Notes under the pieces: model-generated | Told to the model about the DNA's origin: nothing | Seen by the model: only the letters and a program-made list of their open reading frames with translations | The model's database searches: none | Shown: positions 1-8,600 of the stretch, one piece after another | How positions within the stretch are numbered: position 1 is the first letter of the stretch | Layout of the letters: each line of letters starts with the position of its first letter | Source: CAWGJC01 sp965276665 | Lineage (GTDB): Bacteria > Pseudomonadota > Alphaproteobacteria > Acetobacterales > Acetobacteraceae | Reading direction: 5' to 3' | Length of the DNA stretch: 64,000 bases | NCBI GenBank assembly: GCA_965276665.1 | Contig: OZ255620.1 | Coordinates: forward strand, 4,960,001 to 5,024,000 | Translations under genes and position numbers: made by a program

Positions 1-1
1 A

Positions 2-109
2 CGTGGCCCGCTGATCCTCGCGGTGTTCTGCGAAAACCCTCCAGACCCTCATGCCGGCGAGCAGCTCATCGGCGACATCGCCAAGGCCTCGCGCGACAGA
101 GAGCGATGA
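2..109 (+). CDS. C-terminal fragment, possibly class A beta-lactamase / serine hydrolase (5' end outside window)
   Basis: An open frame enters from the left edge and stops at TGA 107-109, giving 35 residues. The segment GPLILAVFCENPP followed by an amphipathic helix resembles the last strand and helix of class A beta-lactamases (pattern APLILAVY..., then a terminal helix ending in ..VGR). No catalytic motif lies in the window, so the family is only a guess from the tail. Codon use is ordinary. The gene is intact up to its stop as far as can be seen; whether the rest is complete cannot be judged. Confidence 0.4.
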   Translation, partial: RGPLILAVFCENPPDPHAGEQLIGDIAKASRDRER

Positions 110-353
110 TGGCGTAAACCAGCCCATGCCGCGAAGGTCAGCGGTTGACGGCTTATGAAGATCTTTGGCCGAAAGCGGCCAGTCTGCTCATGGCAGAGGG
201 CGCGGGAAAAGCAGACATCTGCCAATGCACTGGGACGCGTGAGATTGGCTCAGGCTTGTAGCTTGGCGAGCCTCGGGAATCGCCTCGATCACCTGTATGA
301 ACGGCTACGCCGGGCTCAGCGCTGACGAGCCAAAAATGGAACCCAGGCCCGCG

Positions 354-1523
354 ATGCCGCAGAACAAGAGCCATCACTTTGTACCGCAGTTCCTGCTGCG
401 GCTTTTCTCCAATGATGACTGTTCGGTCGGCCTCTGCAACGTGCGCTCGGGTAAGATTGTCCCCGTCGCCAGCATCAAGCATCAAGCTTGTCGGGATTGG
501 TTCTACGGCCGGGACGGCAAGGCGGAGCACACCCTGGGCCAAATCGAAGGCGCCGCGAGCGCGGTGCTGCGGCGGATAATCGAGACCGGTAGGTCCCCAA
601 AACGATACAGCGATGATCATCGTGTGCTGGTGACCTTTGTGCTCATTCAGTCGGCGCGGACGGCGCAGGCCGCCGCCGAAACCAATGAAATGTTCAACAA
701 GGTCGGCAAGCTGATGCTAAGAAATGCTCTGACTGACCCCGAACTTCTCGCCGCCCTTGACGGCCTAACGGTCCAGCTCACCGAGCCCGCGGCGGAGGCG
801 CTCCGGCCGGTCCTCTCGGAAATCCCCATAATTCTAGATTTGAAAATCAAGCTTCTCCACAATGTAAGTTCAGTGCCTTTCGTATTGGGCGATCACCCGG
901 CTATCAAGCACAATGGGCTTTACAGTGAGGCAGAAGTCTCGGTGCTAGGTTTGGCAAACCTCGGCTTGCAATTAGTAGTGCCGATTTCGCCTGATTACAC
1001 AGTAGTATTTTACGATGAGAACGCTTATTGGCTCGGCAACTCACTAAGCAACATCGCCAAGCTGCGTTCAGCGAATATTGTGACGACCTTAAACGAGTTC
1101 CAATGGGCCAACGCCCTGGACAACGTCTATTTCCGACCCGGAGATGATCCGATCGGTTCGGCGCCAAGCTGCGAGCGGCTTGCAGACCTCCGTCGGGACG
1201 AGCACGTCTCGGTTGGAGAGGACGAGGTTCAGCTAGCTGGCGGCAAACGAGCTAAGATCATAACGGTTCAGACTCAGCGGCCTAGTCGCGCCCTCAAGAT
1301 GCCCATGTTCCGGAACCGGATCGCCCCGCCGAGTCTGCGCAGTGTGGAGGCATTGCCGCTACGAGATCCGAAGTGGGCTTTCCACGTTCGCCAAATGACC
1401 GCTGCATTCGAAGCAGGGACGATTTCTCGCGAGGAGCTATACTTCCGCACCCTACCGCCTCTGTTCCAAAAGCGAGCCCTGCAGGAATGGGCCATAAGAA
1501 ACGGGGCGAAGACCCCTGAATAA
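354..1523 (+). CDS. DUF4238 family protein
   Basis: This 389-residue protein opens with KSHHFVPQFLLRLFS, the hallmark N-terminus of the DUF4238 family (HHxVPxFxLRxF), followed by the family's typical mixed alpha/beta body. The ATG at 354 is chosen because family members begin a few residues before HHFVPQ; in-frame ATGs at 297 and 336 are possible but none has a good Shine-Dalgarno. No signal peptide or membrane segment is visible. The biochemical role of DUF4238 is unknown; members are typically scattered in accessory regions. This copy is less GC-rich than the rest of the window and lies directly beside an insertion sequence, which fits horizontal acquisition. It stands alone, with no partner gene. 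Confidence 0.8.
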   Translation: MPQNKSHHFVPQFLLRLFSNDDCSVGLCNVRSGKIVPVASIKHQACRDWFYGRDGKAEHTLGQIEGAASAVLRRIIETGRSPKRYSDDHRVLVTFVLIQSARTAQAAAETNEMFNKVGKLMLRNALTDPELLAALDGLTVQLTEPAAEALRPVLSEIPIILDLKIKLLHNVSSVPFVLGDHPAIKHNGLYSEAEVSVLGLANLGLQLVVPISPDYTVVFYDENAYWLGNSLSNIAKLRSANIVTTLNEFQWANALDNVYFRPGDDPIGSAPSCERLADLRRDEHVSVGEDEVQLAGGKRAKIITVQTQRPSRALKMPMFRNRIAPPSLRSVEALPLRDPKWAFHVRQMTAAFEAGTISREELYFRTLPPLFQKRALQEWAIRNGAKTPE

Positions 1524-1670
1524 GCAAGAAGTGGGGCGTGCTCCAGCACACCAACGAGGGCAACCCGCTCAGCCCCCGTGCAACATGCCGTAGGTCTCAC
1601 CCCGGACCATTATTATGTCTGCGTCCAGCATGACGGACATTTACGCTTGATGGCCGCAATGGGCGGATTG

Positions 1671-1686
1671 TGTTGAAAAACTCGGT
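1671..1686 (+). repeat. IS1182-type left terminal inverted repeat
   Basis: TGTTGAAAAACTCGGT pairs with the right end at 3173-3188. The conserved outer heptamer is TGTTGAA, followed by a TCGG block. Confidence 0.75.
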
Positions 1687-1743
1687 TGAGCCGGCTCGAT
1701 AGCACCTGATTCACTCGGTGCTGGATCGAGCGAGGGCGCGGCG

Positions 1744-3120
1744 ATGATGGGCGAGCGGACGGTGCTGCAGGAGGCGTTGTTCTACAGCTTCAATCTCGAT
1801 CGACACGTGCCGATGGACCATCTGCTCCGGTCGATTGATCGCTTCGTCGATCTGTCCGGGATGCGCGAGCACCTCCGGCCCTACTACAGCGACTTTGGCA
1901 GGCCCTCAATTGATCCCGAGCTGATGATCCGCATGCTGATCGTGGGCTACTGCTTCGGCATCCGTTCCGAGCGCCGGCTGTGTGATGAGGTACATCTGAA
2001 CCTCGGCTATCGCTGGTTCTGCCGGCTCAGCCTCGATGCGACGGTGCCAGATCACTCGACCTTCTCCAAAGCCCGGCATGGCCGCTTTCGCGATGCAGAC
2101 CTCTTGCGCCAGGTGTTCGAGACCGTGGTTCGCCGCTGCATGGCCGAGGGATTGGTGGGCGGCGAGGGCTTTGCCGTCGACGCCAGCATGGTCAAGGCCG
2201 ATGCCAATCGTCAACGCGGCGTGCCCGGTAGCGAGGGCATGGCGCCCGAGGTGGCCAATCGTGCCGTACGCGAATACCTTGCCGTGCTCGACGATGCCGC
2301 GTTCGGGGCGGCAACGCCGGTTGTGCCAAAGTTCATCTCACCGGCTGACCCGGCCTCGCGCTGGACCGGCGCAAACGGCGGCCTCGCCTTCTTTGCCTAC
2401 TGCACCAACTACCTGATTGATCTGAAATGCGCCGTCATCCTGGATGTCGAGCCGACCACGGCCGTCCGGCAGGCCGAAGTTACGGCGCAGCATCGCATGC
2501 TCGACCGGGTGAGCGAGCGCTTCGACCTCTGGCCCGAACGGCTCGTGGCAGATGCCGGCTACGGATCGGCTGAGAACCTCGCGTCCCTGGTGCATGAACG
2601 CAGCATCGAACCGCATATCCCGGTGTTCGATAAATCCGCCCGAACGGACGGCACCTTTGCACGGTCCGACTTCACCTACGACCACAAGCACGACCGATAT
2701 ACCTGCCCCGGCGGCAAGCAGCTGAAGCGGTCTCACCGCAACTTCACGACGCCACGCTCGGGTGTCGACCAGGATGGGTTCACCCGCTACCGCGCAAGCA
2801 AGCAAGACTGTGACGGCTGCTCTCTCAAGCCGCGTTGCTGTCCCGGCCAGCCCGCCCGCAAGGTGCCGCGATCCATCCACGAAGGCGCGCGAGATATGGC
2901 CCGCGATCTCGCGCTAACCGACGCGTATGCGACATCCCGGCGCGAGCGAAAGAAGATCGAGATGCTGTTTGCTCACCTTAAGCGCATTCTGAAGCTCGAC
3001 CGCCTGCGCCTGCGAGGTCCCAACGGAGCGAAAGACGAGTTCCTCCTGGCCGCCACCGCCCAGAACCTCCGCAAGCTCGCCAAACTGATCACGGCTGAGC
3101 CTCAATCCGCGCCTGGATGA
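1744..3120 (+). CDS. IS1182 family transposase (DDE)
   Basis: This 458-residue transposase moves the surrounding insertion sequence by a DDE RNase H-like mechanism. An N-terminal DUF772-type domain (about residues 15-120, with GRPSIDPELMIRMLIVGY) is followed by the catalytic core. Probable acidic residues are D146 in FAVDASMVKADANR, D270 in LVADAGYGS and E406 in RKKIEMLFAHLKR. A Cys cluster (C321, C356xxC359, C365-C366) sits between the last two, as is usual in IS1182 relatives. Length is normal and the frame is uninterrupted. ATG 1744 is followed immediately by a second ATG, so the start may be one codon later. Confidence 0.92.
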   Translation: MMGERTVLQEALFYSFNLDRHVPMDHLLRSIDRFVDLSGMREHLRPYYSDFGRPSIDPELMIRMLIVGYCFGIRSERRLCDEVHLNLGYRWFCRLSLDATVPDHSTFSKARHGRFRDADLLRQVFETVVRRCMAEGLVGGEGFAVDASMVKADANRQRGVPGSEGMAPEVANRAVREYLAVLDDAAFGAATPVVPKFISPADPASRWTGANGGLAFFAYCTNYLIDLKCAVILDVEPTTAVRQAEVTAQHRMLDRVSERFDLWPERLVADAGYGSAENLASLVHERSIEPHIPVFDKSARTDGTFARSDFTYDHKHDRYTCPGGKQLKRSHRNFTTPRSGVDQDGFTRYRASKQDCDGCSLKPRCCPGQPARKVPRSIHEGARDMARDLALTDAYATSRRERKKIEMLFAHLKRILKLDRLRLRGPNGAKDEFLLAATAQNLRKLAKLITAEPQSAPG

Positions 3121-3172
3121 AGGCTTCGGCCCGATCTGGCCGGGTCGGCCGATGCGTGGCTTTCAGCCCGAA

Positions 3173-3188
3173 GCCGACTTCTTCAACA
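3173..3188 (-). repeat. IS1182-type right terminal inverted repeat
   Basis: Read on the minus strand it is TGTTGAAGAAGTCGGC, matching the left end at 1671-1686 except at three positions. It lies about 50 bp past the transposase stop. Confidence 0.75.
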
Positions 3189-3283
3189 CTATCGGCGCAA
3201 AGCGGTCACGTAATTGACTACAGGCTCCCACCGATCAGACCAGCTACCGAACTCGGATGGAAAGAACCTCTCAGCATATCACC

Positions 3284-5089
3284 TCACATCACTGGCAAAG
3301 TCACCCGGCTCGGCCGCGAGGCATCCACGAACACGGTATTCGTCGCGATCCGCTTGCGCGTTGCCATGCCTTCCGGCTCGCCCGTGTTCGGGTTGACGTC
3401 GAATTTCGGGAAATTGCTCGAGGCGATGTCGAGGCGGAGGCGGTGACCGGGGAGGAACAGGTTGGCGGTCGGGAACAGCGTCACGATGATGCGCACGATC
3501 TCGCCCGGGTTGCGCAGGCGCGGCGTCGCCGGGTCTTCCGCGTAGCGCAGGCGGACGATGCCGTCGGTCAGGATCATCGCATAGCCGCGCGGGTAATCCG
3601 CGCTCGGCGGATGCACGTCGATCAGCTTGGCGGTGAAATCCGTGTCCGGCGCATCGGTGGCGACCCACAATTCCGCCTCGACCGGCCCGGCGATCTGCAG
3701 TGGTGCGGCGAGCGGCGCGGTCTGGAAGGCGAGCACGTCGGCACGCGAGGCAAGCGGCAGATAGGGCGCGCGGCAGCCGAAGAATTTTTCGTCCTCGACC
3801 TGGTCGAACGATCCGCCGAACGCGACCGGGTCGAGGCTGGTCAGATTGCCGCCGATCGTCGGCACCGGGTTCGCGGGATCCGCGTCGTAGGAAAGCGGCG
3901 CCGCCTCGGCCGCCGGCGCCTGCGGATCGAGCCGCATGTCGCCGTGCAGATGATACGGGGTGAGCACGACACCAGGCGGCGGCCAGTCCTCGGCGGAAAT
4001 CCAGCGCCCGCCATGGTCGAGATGACCCTCCGGCGTGCGTCGCCCGCTGCCGCCGCCCATCATGAACAGCCGAACCGCGGGCTCGTCGAGCGGCGCGCCC
4101 TTCACCACATGGTCGAAGAAACGCAAGCGATAGGCGCGCCAATCCCCGGCCCAGGAATCGATCGGCGCATCGGGGCCGAAATCGACATCGCCGAACACCC
4201 GCCGGCTGCGATCGCCATGCGTCCATGGCCCGAGAATGAGCCGCTGCCTGCCGCGGCCGGCGCGGGTCAGGCCGAGATAATTCTGCGTCGCGGTCAGCGA
4301 ATACGGATCGAACCAGGACGACATGTGCACGCACTCAGCCTTGCTGTAGCGCGGGTGAAAACCCTCGGCCCAGATGCCGCATTGCTGCCAGTATTCGTCG
4401 AACGTGCCGTGCCGCCACTGGTCGAACAGATAGGCCTCGTAATCCGGGTGCAGGCGGATCGGCGAATGGCCCGGTTTCCATGGCATGCGCGCGAACCAGT
4501 CGCTGATGTTCTCGGCCGCCAGCCCGGCCTTCAGCACCGGATCCGCTTCCGCCTCCGGCGAGAGCAGCGCCTGCTTGTGCGCCCAGGTCGCCTGCTTCAT
4601 CTCGAACGCGCCGGACTGGCGGATGCCGCCGCGCCAGGCATTGGAGAACCCGCCTGAATCCAGCACCTGCGCGACCAGCCCCGGCGGATCGAGGCAGCCG
4701 AGCGCCGCCTGGGTGTGCGCGGCGTAGGACAGACCCATCGTGCAGATGCGCCCGTCGCAGAAATCCTGCCGCAGCAGCCAGGCGCAGGTATCGAACCCGT
4801 CCTCCGCATCGGAGAGGTATTTGACGAAGCGCCCTTCCGAGCCATGCCGCCCGCGATTGTCCTGAAACACCACCGCGTAGCCGGCGCGGGTGAAGATGCG
4901 GGCGAATTCTTCGCGCGGCAGCGGCGAGGCATCCCTCGCCGTCACCTCGCTGCGGCTCGCCGCGTCGCGCCCGTACGGCGTGCGCTCGAGAATGACGGGG
5001 AAGGGGCCGATGCCGTCCGGCAGGTGGATGTCGGTCGCCAGCCTGACGCCGTCGCGGACCGCGACCATGCGCGTGCGCGTATTGCTCAT
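3284..5089 (-). CDS. CocE/NonD family serine hydrolase (X-Pro dipeptidyl-peptidase S15 type)
   Basis: A 601-residue alpha/beta hydrolase of the CocE/X-Pro dipeptidyl peptidase class, which cleaves acyl esters or amides of Xaa-Pro-like substrates. The nucleophile is probably S121 in GLSYAAHTQ, the acid D261 in SWFDPYS and the base H291 in LGPWTHGD. The C-terminal third (from about residue 375) is the jelly-roll X-Pro domain with VEAELWVATDAPDTDF and GYAMILTDGIVRLRY. There is no signal peptide, so it should be cytosolic. Its ATG overlaps the stop of the upstream importer ATPase by 4 nt (ATGA). It is the last gene of the peptide-importer operon, suggesting that it processes the imported compound. 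The true substrate is unknown. Confidence 0.85.
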   Translation of the reverse strand: MSNTRTRMVAVRDGVRLATDIHLPDGIGPFPVILERTPYGRDAASRSEVTARDASPLPREEFARIFTRAGYAVVFQDNRGRHGSEGRFVKYLSDAEDGFDTCAWLLRQDFCDGRICTMGLSYAAHTQAALGCLDPPGLVAQVLDSGGFSNAWRGGIRQSGAFEMKQATWAHKQALLSPEAEADPVLKAGLAAENISDWFARMPWKPGHSPIRLHPDYEAYLFDQWRHGTFDEYWQQCGIWAEGFHPRYSKAECVHMSSWFDPYSLTATQNYLGLTRAGRGRQRLILGPWTHGDRSRRVFGDVDFGPDAPIDSWAGDWRAYRLRFFDHVVKGAPLDEPAVRLFMMGGGSGRRTPEGHLDHGGRWISAEDWPPPGVVLTPYHLHGDMRLDPQAPAAEAAPLSYDADPANPVPTIGGNLTSLDPVAFGGSFDQVEDEKFFGCRAPYLPLASRADVLAFQTAPLAAPLQIAGPVEAELWVATDAPDTDFTAKLIDVHPPSADYPRGYAMILTDGIVRLRYAEDPATPRLRNPGEIVRIIVTLFPTANLFLPGHRLRLDIASSNFPKFDVNPNTGEPEGMATRKRIATNTVFVDASRPSRVTLPVM

Positions 5090-5835
5090 GCCGGATTCTC
5101 GGCCTCCTCCAATTCGACGCTGAGCGCGCGCAGCTCCGCGGTGTGCGGATGCCGCGTGCGGCCGGCGCGCAGATCATCGGCGCTGATCTGCTCGACCATC
5201 TCGCCGCCCTGCATCACGCCCACCATCGGGCAGAGATGCGCGACGACGGCGAGATTGTGGCTGACCAGGATATAGGTGAGTTTCCGTCGCTCCTGCAAAT
5301 CGGCGAGCAGGTTCAGCACCTCCGCCTGCACCGACACGTCGAGCGCGCTCGTCGGCTCGTCGAGCAGCAGCAGCTCGGGCTCCGCCATCAGTGCGCGCGC
5401 GATCGCCACGCGCTGGCGCTGGCCGCCCGAAAGCTGGTGCGGATAGCGGAAGCGCAGCGCCTGCGGCAGCGCGACCTCCGCGAGCCCACGCGCGATGCGC
5501 GTGTCGATATCGCCGATCCCGTGCACGAGCAGCGGCTCGGAGAGCGCGCGGTCCACCGTGTGGCGCGGATGCAGCGAGCCGTACGGGTCCTGGAACACCA
5601 TCTGCACGCGACGATGGAAGGCCTTGTCGCGTCGCGGCGGCAGGGCCTGGCCGCCTAGCAGGATGCGGCCCGACCAGCGTTCGTTGAGGCCGGACAATGC
5701 GCGCAGTACCGTTGACTTGCCGGATCCGCTCTCGCCCACGATTCCGAAACTGCCGCCCGGCGGCACCGCGAAGGACACGCCGCGCACCGCATGATACGTG
5801 CCGAAGCGGATGCCGAGATTCTCGACGGTGATCAT
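5086..5835 (-). CDS. Peptide-type ABC importer ATP-binding protein (DppF/OppF-like)
   Basis: A 249-residue ATPase energising a Dpp/Opp-type importer. Walker A is GESGSGKST near residue 34, the Q-loop lies in MVFQDPYGSLHPR, the signature is LSGGQRQRVAIARAL, Walker B is LLLLDEPTSALD and the H-loop is in LVSHNLAVV. The open frame extends 24 codons upstream, but ATG 5835 is chosen because it overlaps the upstream stop (ATGA) and gives the usual N-terminus MITVENLGI. The protein ends shortly after the oligopeptide-type RTRHPHTAEL motif. It pairs with the DppD-like ATPase encoded just upstream, with the two forming a heterodimer at the cytoplasmic face. Confidence 0.9.
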   Translation of the reverse strand: MITVENLGIRFGTYHAVRGVSFAVPPGGSFGIVGESGSGKSTVLRALSGLNERWSGRILLGGQALPPRRDKAFHRRVQMVFQDPYGSLHPRHTVDRALSEPLLVHGIGDIDTRIARGLAEVALPQALRFRYPHQLSGGQRQRVAIARALMAEPELLLLDEPTSALDVSVQAEVLNLLADLQERRKLTYILVSHNLAVVAHLCPMVGVMQGGEMVEQISADDLRAGRTRHPHTAELRALSVELEEAENPA

Positions 5836-6662
5836 GTCTCCGCCCAGGCGGCGTCGCGCGTCAGCACCGGCAGCCGGGCGCGCACATGGATGAGCGAAGG
5901 CAGGCAATCGAGCAGGCCGCGCGTATAGGGATGCGTGGCGCGTCCGAGCTCGCTCGCCTTTACCTCCTCGACGATGCGGCCCGCATACATCACCAGCACG
6001 CGGTCGCAGAAATGCGAGACCAGCGGCAGATCATGACTGATCAGCAGCAGGCCCATGCCGCAGCGGGAGACGAGATCGTCGAGCAGGCGCAGGATCTCGG
6101 CCTGCACCGTCGTATCGAGCGCGCTGGTCGGCTCGTCGGCGATCAGGAACTCCGGACCGGGCGCCAGCATCATCGCGATCATCACGCGCTGCCCCATCCC
6201 GCCGGAGAGCTCGTGCGGATAGGCTTGCGCGACGCGCGCCGGGTCGCGGATGCGCACCTGCGCGAGCAGGTCGAGCGCCGCCGCCATCGCCTCGCGCCGG
6301 CTGCCGCCCTTGTGGACGCGCCAGGCCTCGGCGATCTGGCGGCCCGCCGTCATCACCGGGTTGAGCGAGTATTTCGGGTCCTGCAGGATCAGTCCGGCCC
6401 GCCTGCCGCGCACGCGCCGGAGCGCATCCTCCTTCGCCGCCAGCATGTCGATGCCATCGAATTCGAGCCGGTCCGCGGTGATCCGCGCCTCCGGCGGCAG
6501 CAATCGCAGCACCGAGCGCGCGGTGAGCGACTTGCCCGATCCGCTCTCCCCCACGATGCCGAGCTTTTCCGCGCCGAGCGAGAAGGAGACGCCACGCACC
6601 GCCTCCTGCCAGCCGGTGGGGGTCGGGAAGGCGATGCGCAGATTCTCGATCGCGACGAGCAT
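5832..6662 (-). CDS. Peptide-type ABC importer ATP-binding protein (DppD/OppD-like)
   Basis: A 276-residue partner ATPase of the same importer. GESGSGKSLTARSVLRLLP carries Walker A, RAGLILQDPKYSLNPVMT the Q-loop, LSGGMGQRVMIAMML the signature (G-M-G instead of G-Q-R, common in DppD) and LIADEPTSALD Walker B. The C-terminus has the THPYTRGLL motif of oligopeptide ATPases, but no Cys-rich Fe-S tail is evident. ATG 6662 overlaps the upstream permease stop (TGATG); the longer open frame upstream is antisense-type noise over the permease gene. It is coupled at both ends to its neighbours. Confidence 0.9.
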   Translation of the reverse strand: MLVAIENLRIAFPTPTGWQEAVRGVSFSLGAEKLGIVGESGSGKSLTARSVLRLLPPEARITADRLEFDGIDMLAAKEDALRRVRGRRAGLILQDPKYSLNPVMTAGRQIAEAWRVHKGGSRREAMAAALDLLAQVRIRDPARVAQAYPHELSGGMGQRVMIAMMLAPGPEFLIADEPTSALDTTVQAEILRLLDDLVSRCGMGLLLISHDLPLVSHFCDRVLVMYAGRIVEEVKASELGRATHPYTRGLLDCLPSLIHVRARLPVLTRDAAWAET

Positions 6663-7561
6663 CAGCGCTGCTTCGGGTCGAGCACGTCGCGCAAGCCGTC
6701 GCCGAGCAGGTTGAAGCCGAGGGCGGCGATGAAGATCGCGACGCCGGGGATCGTCGGCACCCACCATTGCGCGAGGATGAAATCGCGCGAGGCGGCGATC
6801 ATCGTGCCCCATTCGGGCATCGGCGGCTGCGCGCCCATGCCGAGAAAGCCGAGCGCGGAGGCGGTGAGGATGATGCCGCTCATGTCGAGCGTCACCCGCA
6901 CGATCACCGAGGAGACGCAGAGCGGCGCGATGTGGCGGAGGATTATTCTTCGCCGCGATGCCCCGGTCAGGCGCACGGCGGCGATGAAATCGGCCTCGCG
7001 GATGGTCAGCGTGTCGGCGCGCGCGAGCCGTGCGTAGGGCGGCCAGGAGGTGAGCGCGATCGCGATGATCGCACTGGTGATGCCGGGCTTCAGCGCGGCG
7101 ACAAAGGCGAGCGCGAGGACGAGGCGGGGGAAGGCGAGGAACACATCCGTCACCCGCATCAGCACGCGATCCGCGAAGCCGCCGAGATAGCCGGCGATGC
7201 AGCCCACCGCGAGGCCGATCGGCGCCACCAGCAGCACGATCGCGACCACCATGCCGAGCGTGATCCGCCCGCCGAACAGCAGGCGCGAAAACAGATCGCG
7301 GCCGAGCTCGTCGGTGCCGAGCCAATGCGCAGCCGAGGGCGGCGCGAGGCGCATGGTGAGGTTCTGCGCCGAAGGACTCTGCGGCGCGAGAAGCGGCGCG
7401 GCGATCGCCGCCACGATCATCACCACGATCGCGATCAGCCCCGCCATTGCGAGCCCGTTGCGGCGAAGTTGCAGCCAGCCGCGGTAGCGGCGTCCCCAAG
7501 CGGCCTGCCGGCGCGAGGCCGGCGTATCGGTCAGCAGCCAGTCACGCGAGGCGACGCTCAT
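6662..7561 (-). CDS. Peptide-type ABC importer permease (DppC/OppC-like)
   Basis: A 299-residue inner-membrane permease. It starts with a cytoplasmic N-tail, then a first membrane helix (LAMAGLIAIVVMIVAAIAAP), the periplasmic LGTDELGRDLFSRLLFGGRITL motif diagnostic of DppC/OppC, and five further helices. The EAA loop is near GASRRRIILRHIAP. The stop overlaps the start of the DppD-like gene. Length is typical. The specificity is set by the binding protein encoded at 8601-10196. Confidence 0.9.
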   Translation of the reverse strand: MSVASRDWLLTDTPASRRQAAWGRRYRGWLQLRRNGLAMAGLIAIVVMIVAAIAAPLLAPQSPSAQNLTMRLAPPSAAHWLGTDELGRDLFSRLLFGGRITLGMVVAIVLLVAPIGLAVGCIAGYLGGFADRVLMRVTDVFLAFPRLVLALAFVAALKPGITSAIIAIALTSWPPYARLARADTLTIREADFIAAVRLTGASRRRIILRHIAPLCVSSVIVRVTLDMSGIILTASALGFLGMGAQPPMPEWGTMIAASRDFILAQWWVPTIPGVAIFIAALGFNLLGDGLRDVLDPKQR

Positions 7562-7568
7562 CGCGATC

Positions 7569-8582
7569 TCAACGAACCCGCGGATCGAGCAGCTTGTAGG
7601 AGAAATCGGCCAACAGGTTGAGCGCGAGATAAATGAGGCCGATCACCAGCGTCGCACCCAGCACCGCGTTCATGTCCGCATTCAGCAGCGACACGGTGAG
7701 ATAATTGCCGAGCCCGGGCCAGCTGAACACCGTCTCCGTCACCACCGCGCCTTCGAGCAGGCCCGCATAGGCCAGTGCGAGCACCGTCACCAGCCGCACG
7801 CTGATATTGCCGAACGCATGGCGCCAGAGCACGCGGCGCGCCGAGAGGCCCTTCGCCCGCGCGGTGACGATGAATTCCCCGGCCAGCGCGTCCAGCATGA
7901 AGGCGCGCGTCATCCGCGTGATGTAGGCGAGCGAGAAATAGGCGAGCAGCAGCGCCGGTTGCGCGAGATGCGCGAGCGCGTCCTGGAACGCGTCCCACTG
8001 TCCGTCGAGCGCGGCATCCACCACCAGCATGCCGGTCCGGCTCGGCACCATGCCGTCGAACATCACGCTCTGCTGCCCGGTGCCCGGCGCGATGCCGAGC
8101 TTGGCGTAGAACACCAGCAGGAAGATGAGCCCGAGCACGAAGACCGGGATCGACTGCCCGGCCATGCAGACCACGCGGACCACATGGTCGAAACGCGAAC
8201 CCTGCCGCGCCGCGGCGGCGACGCCGAGCGGCACGCCGACCACGATCGCGATGATGATCGCCGCGGTCGCCAGCTCGAAGGTCGCCGGGAAATACTGCGC
8301 GATGTCCTGCGTCACCGGATGCGAGGTGAGCACGCTGCGCCCGAGATCGCCGCCGGCGAGATGGCGGAGATAGATCCAGAACTGCACGATCAGCGGCCGG
8401 TCGAGCCCGAGCTGCAGCCGCACCTGCTGCATCACCTCGGGCGTCGCGTGATCGCCGGCGATCGCGATCACCGGGTCGATCGGCATCACCCGCCCGATCA
8501 GGAAGGTGACGAGGATCAGCCCGAACAGCGTGATCGGCACGCTGCCCGCGCTCGCGGCGAGGCCGCGCAGCTTGGCGTTCAC
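7569..8582 (-). CDS. Peptide-type ABC importer permease (DppB/OppB-like)
   Basis: A 337-residue inner-membrane permease. The N-terminus SVPITLFGLILVTFLIGRVMPIDPV is the DppB-type first helix, then RLQLGLDRPLIVQFWIYL, a large periplasmic loop and the BPD_transp_1 core with the EAA loop ARAKGLSARRVLWRHAFGN. Six membrane segments are apparent. It lies 7 bp before the DppC-like gene and 18 bp after the binding-protein gene, so it is cotranscribed. Confidence 0.9.
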   Translation of the reverse strand: MNAKLRGLAASAGSVPITLFGLILVTFLIGRVMPIDPVIAIAGDHATPEVMQQVRLQLGLDRPLIVQFWIYLRHLAGGDLGRSVLTSHPVTQDIAQYFPATFELATAAIIIAIVVGVPLGVAAAARQGSRFDHVVRVVCMAGQSIPVFVLGLIFLLVFYAKLGIAPGTGQQSVMFDGMVPSRTGMLVVDAALDGQWDAFQDALAHLAQPALLLAYFSLAYITRMTRAFMLDALAGEFIVTARAKGLSARRVLWRHAFGNISVRLVTVLALAYAGLLEGAVVTETVFSWPGLGNYLTVSLLNADMNAVLGATLVIGLIYLALNLLADFSYKLLDPRVR

Positions 8583-8600
8583 GGCGAAGCCGGACGCCGG

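Larger units (their letters stand above)
1671..3188 (+). mobile_element. Complete IS1182-family insertion sequence
   Basis: A single transposase gene is bracketed by imperfect terminal inverted repeats. The left end reads TGTTGAAAAACTCGG and the right end, on the opposite strand, TGTTGAAGAAGTCGG (13 of 15 matching). The element is about 1.52 kb, a normal length for the family. No short target duplication is obvious: the flanks are GGATTG on the left and CTATCG on the right. With an intact transposase and both ends present it looks recent and potentially active. Confidence 0.85.

Noticed and set aside
3257..4657. Plus-strand open frame opposite the CocE gene
   Set aside because: No domain or start signal; the CocE frame on the minus strand has the full catalytic triad.
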